Assembly (NCBI GenBank): GCA_913060475.1
Contig: CAJXSD010000014.1
Coordinates: 1-54,182, forward strand
Origin: an uncultured Paracoccaceae bacterium
Lineage (GTDB): Bacteria > Pseudomonadota > Alphaproteobacteria > Rhodobacterales > Rhodobacteraceae
Direction of reading: 5' to 3'
Length of the DNA stretch: 54,182 nt
The notes beneath the pieces were generated by a model. That model was not told where the DNA came from and ran no database searches. It worked only from the letters and a program-made list of their open reading frames with translations. The translations under genes and the position numbers were made by a program. Below, piece by piece: positions 53,865-54,182 of the stretch (position 1 is its first letter; each line of letters opens with the position of its first letter).

Positions 53865-54182
53865 TTTTTTGCCCCAAGATTTCGATTGAATCAGGGAACG
53901 ACCCAAACAAATTCGATGTTACCGCGGCAGATTCCCACCGCTGAATTGCGGATTCTATATACCTACAGTTGTGATTTGCGGTTTGGGCGCTAACAGGCCA
54001 CTAAAATTTACCCGCGAAAACTGGGGTTACGAAACGGGTGTTGAAAATGCTATTTGGTAAAACCATTTATTTACAATAACTTACGCAATTTATGAAACTT
54101 TTTTGAAAGAAAATTCATTTTTTTGCGTTTTAGGGGTTGCGGGTTTTTTGTGGTATGCGTAAAAGCCCCTTCACCGGCAGCG
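53865..54182. other. gene-free AT-rich end region
   Basis: The last 318 bases hold no convincing coding region. They become strongly AT-rich toward 54110 (runs of T and A), after which come GGGGTTGCGGG and a promoter-like pair. The pattern resembles the upstream region of rRNA operons in related bacteria; the operon itself would lie beyond the window. Confidence 0.45.
54137..54165 (+). promoter_or_regulatory. promoter near the window end, possibly of an rRNA operon
   Basis: TTGCGG (54137-54142), a 17-base spacer and TAAAAG (54160-54165), with an AT-rich UP-like stretch directly upstream and CCCCTTCACCGGCAG after it. The last segment recalls rRNA leader sequences of Rhodobacterales as I remember them; this is an inference. 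Confidence 0.4.

Overview
The window is a stretch of ordinary chromosome from an alphaproteobacterium, most likely of the Rhodobacterales (roseobacter group). This rests on gene content and order: lptC-lptA-lptB-hpf-ptsN with no rpoN, comF-grxC-nitrilase-marR, secA divergent from a parvulin-argJ-mutT unit, rimP-nusA-ylxR-infB, and an xdhABC operon joined to a BMP-type purine ABC transporter. GC looks to be in the mid-fifties by eye. I see no prophage, insertion sequence, integrase, CRISPR array or toxin-antitoxin pair.

Layout. 1-4.2 kb: end of a sulfotransferase-like gene, then (minus strand) ptsN, hpf, lptB, lptA, lptC and an RNase D. 4.4-6.3 kb: a plus-strand trio of acyl-CoA type genes (MaoC hydratase, APH-type kinase, PaaI thioesterase). 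6.3-8.3 kb: hemH and a BioC-like methyltransferase on the minus strand. 8.3-12.9 kb: comF, grxC, nitrilase, marR, nhaA and radC on the plus strand. 12.9-14.4 kb: a PstS-like/OmpA gene split by a frameshift in a seven-base homopolymer. 14.5-19.9 kb: secA divergent from parvulin-argJ-mutT. 20-25.4 kb: the infB-ylxR-nusA-rimP translation/transcription operon (minus), with a promoter and an intrinsic terminator in its leader. 25.5-27.3 kb: modB-modC without modA. 27.3-29.6 kb: a small conserved protein, an M48 metallopeptidase lipoprotein interrupted by an in-frame amber codon, a DUF938 methyltransferase and a CBS-domain protein. 29.6-38.9 kb: a seven-gene minus-strand operon, xdhA-xdhB-xdhC-ATPase-permease-permease-BMP, for purine uptake and oxidation. 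39-44.4 kb: dnaE and nadE. 44.5-48.5 kb: a 2OG-Fe(II) oxygenase, NfeD, an SPFH protein, dinB and an N-formylglutamate amidohydrolase. 48.5-48.9 kb: tRNA-Val(GAC) followed by rpmJ. 49-54.2 kb: pyrF, an 86-residue unknown, clpB, a DUF302 protein, a DUF442-type phosphatase-like protein, and an AT-rich tail with a promoter that resembles an rRNA-operon leader.

How the parts work together. Several blocks are tight functional units: LPS export (lptCAB) with stress and nitrogen regulators (hpf, ptsN); NusA, IF-2 and RimP in one operon; and purine import coupled to a molybdenum xanthine dehydrogenase, with molybdate permease genes about 8 kb away. Three copies of a 23-base box, each joined to a GC-rich hairpin, lie directly after stop codons.

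I did not find a convincing undescribed system. The most useful leads are the two disrupted genes, the candidate attenuator before rimP, the hairpin-plus-box repeat, and the tRNA-rpmJ unit with its tightly packed divergent promoters. All functional names come from recognising protein families by eye; no database search was run.
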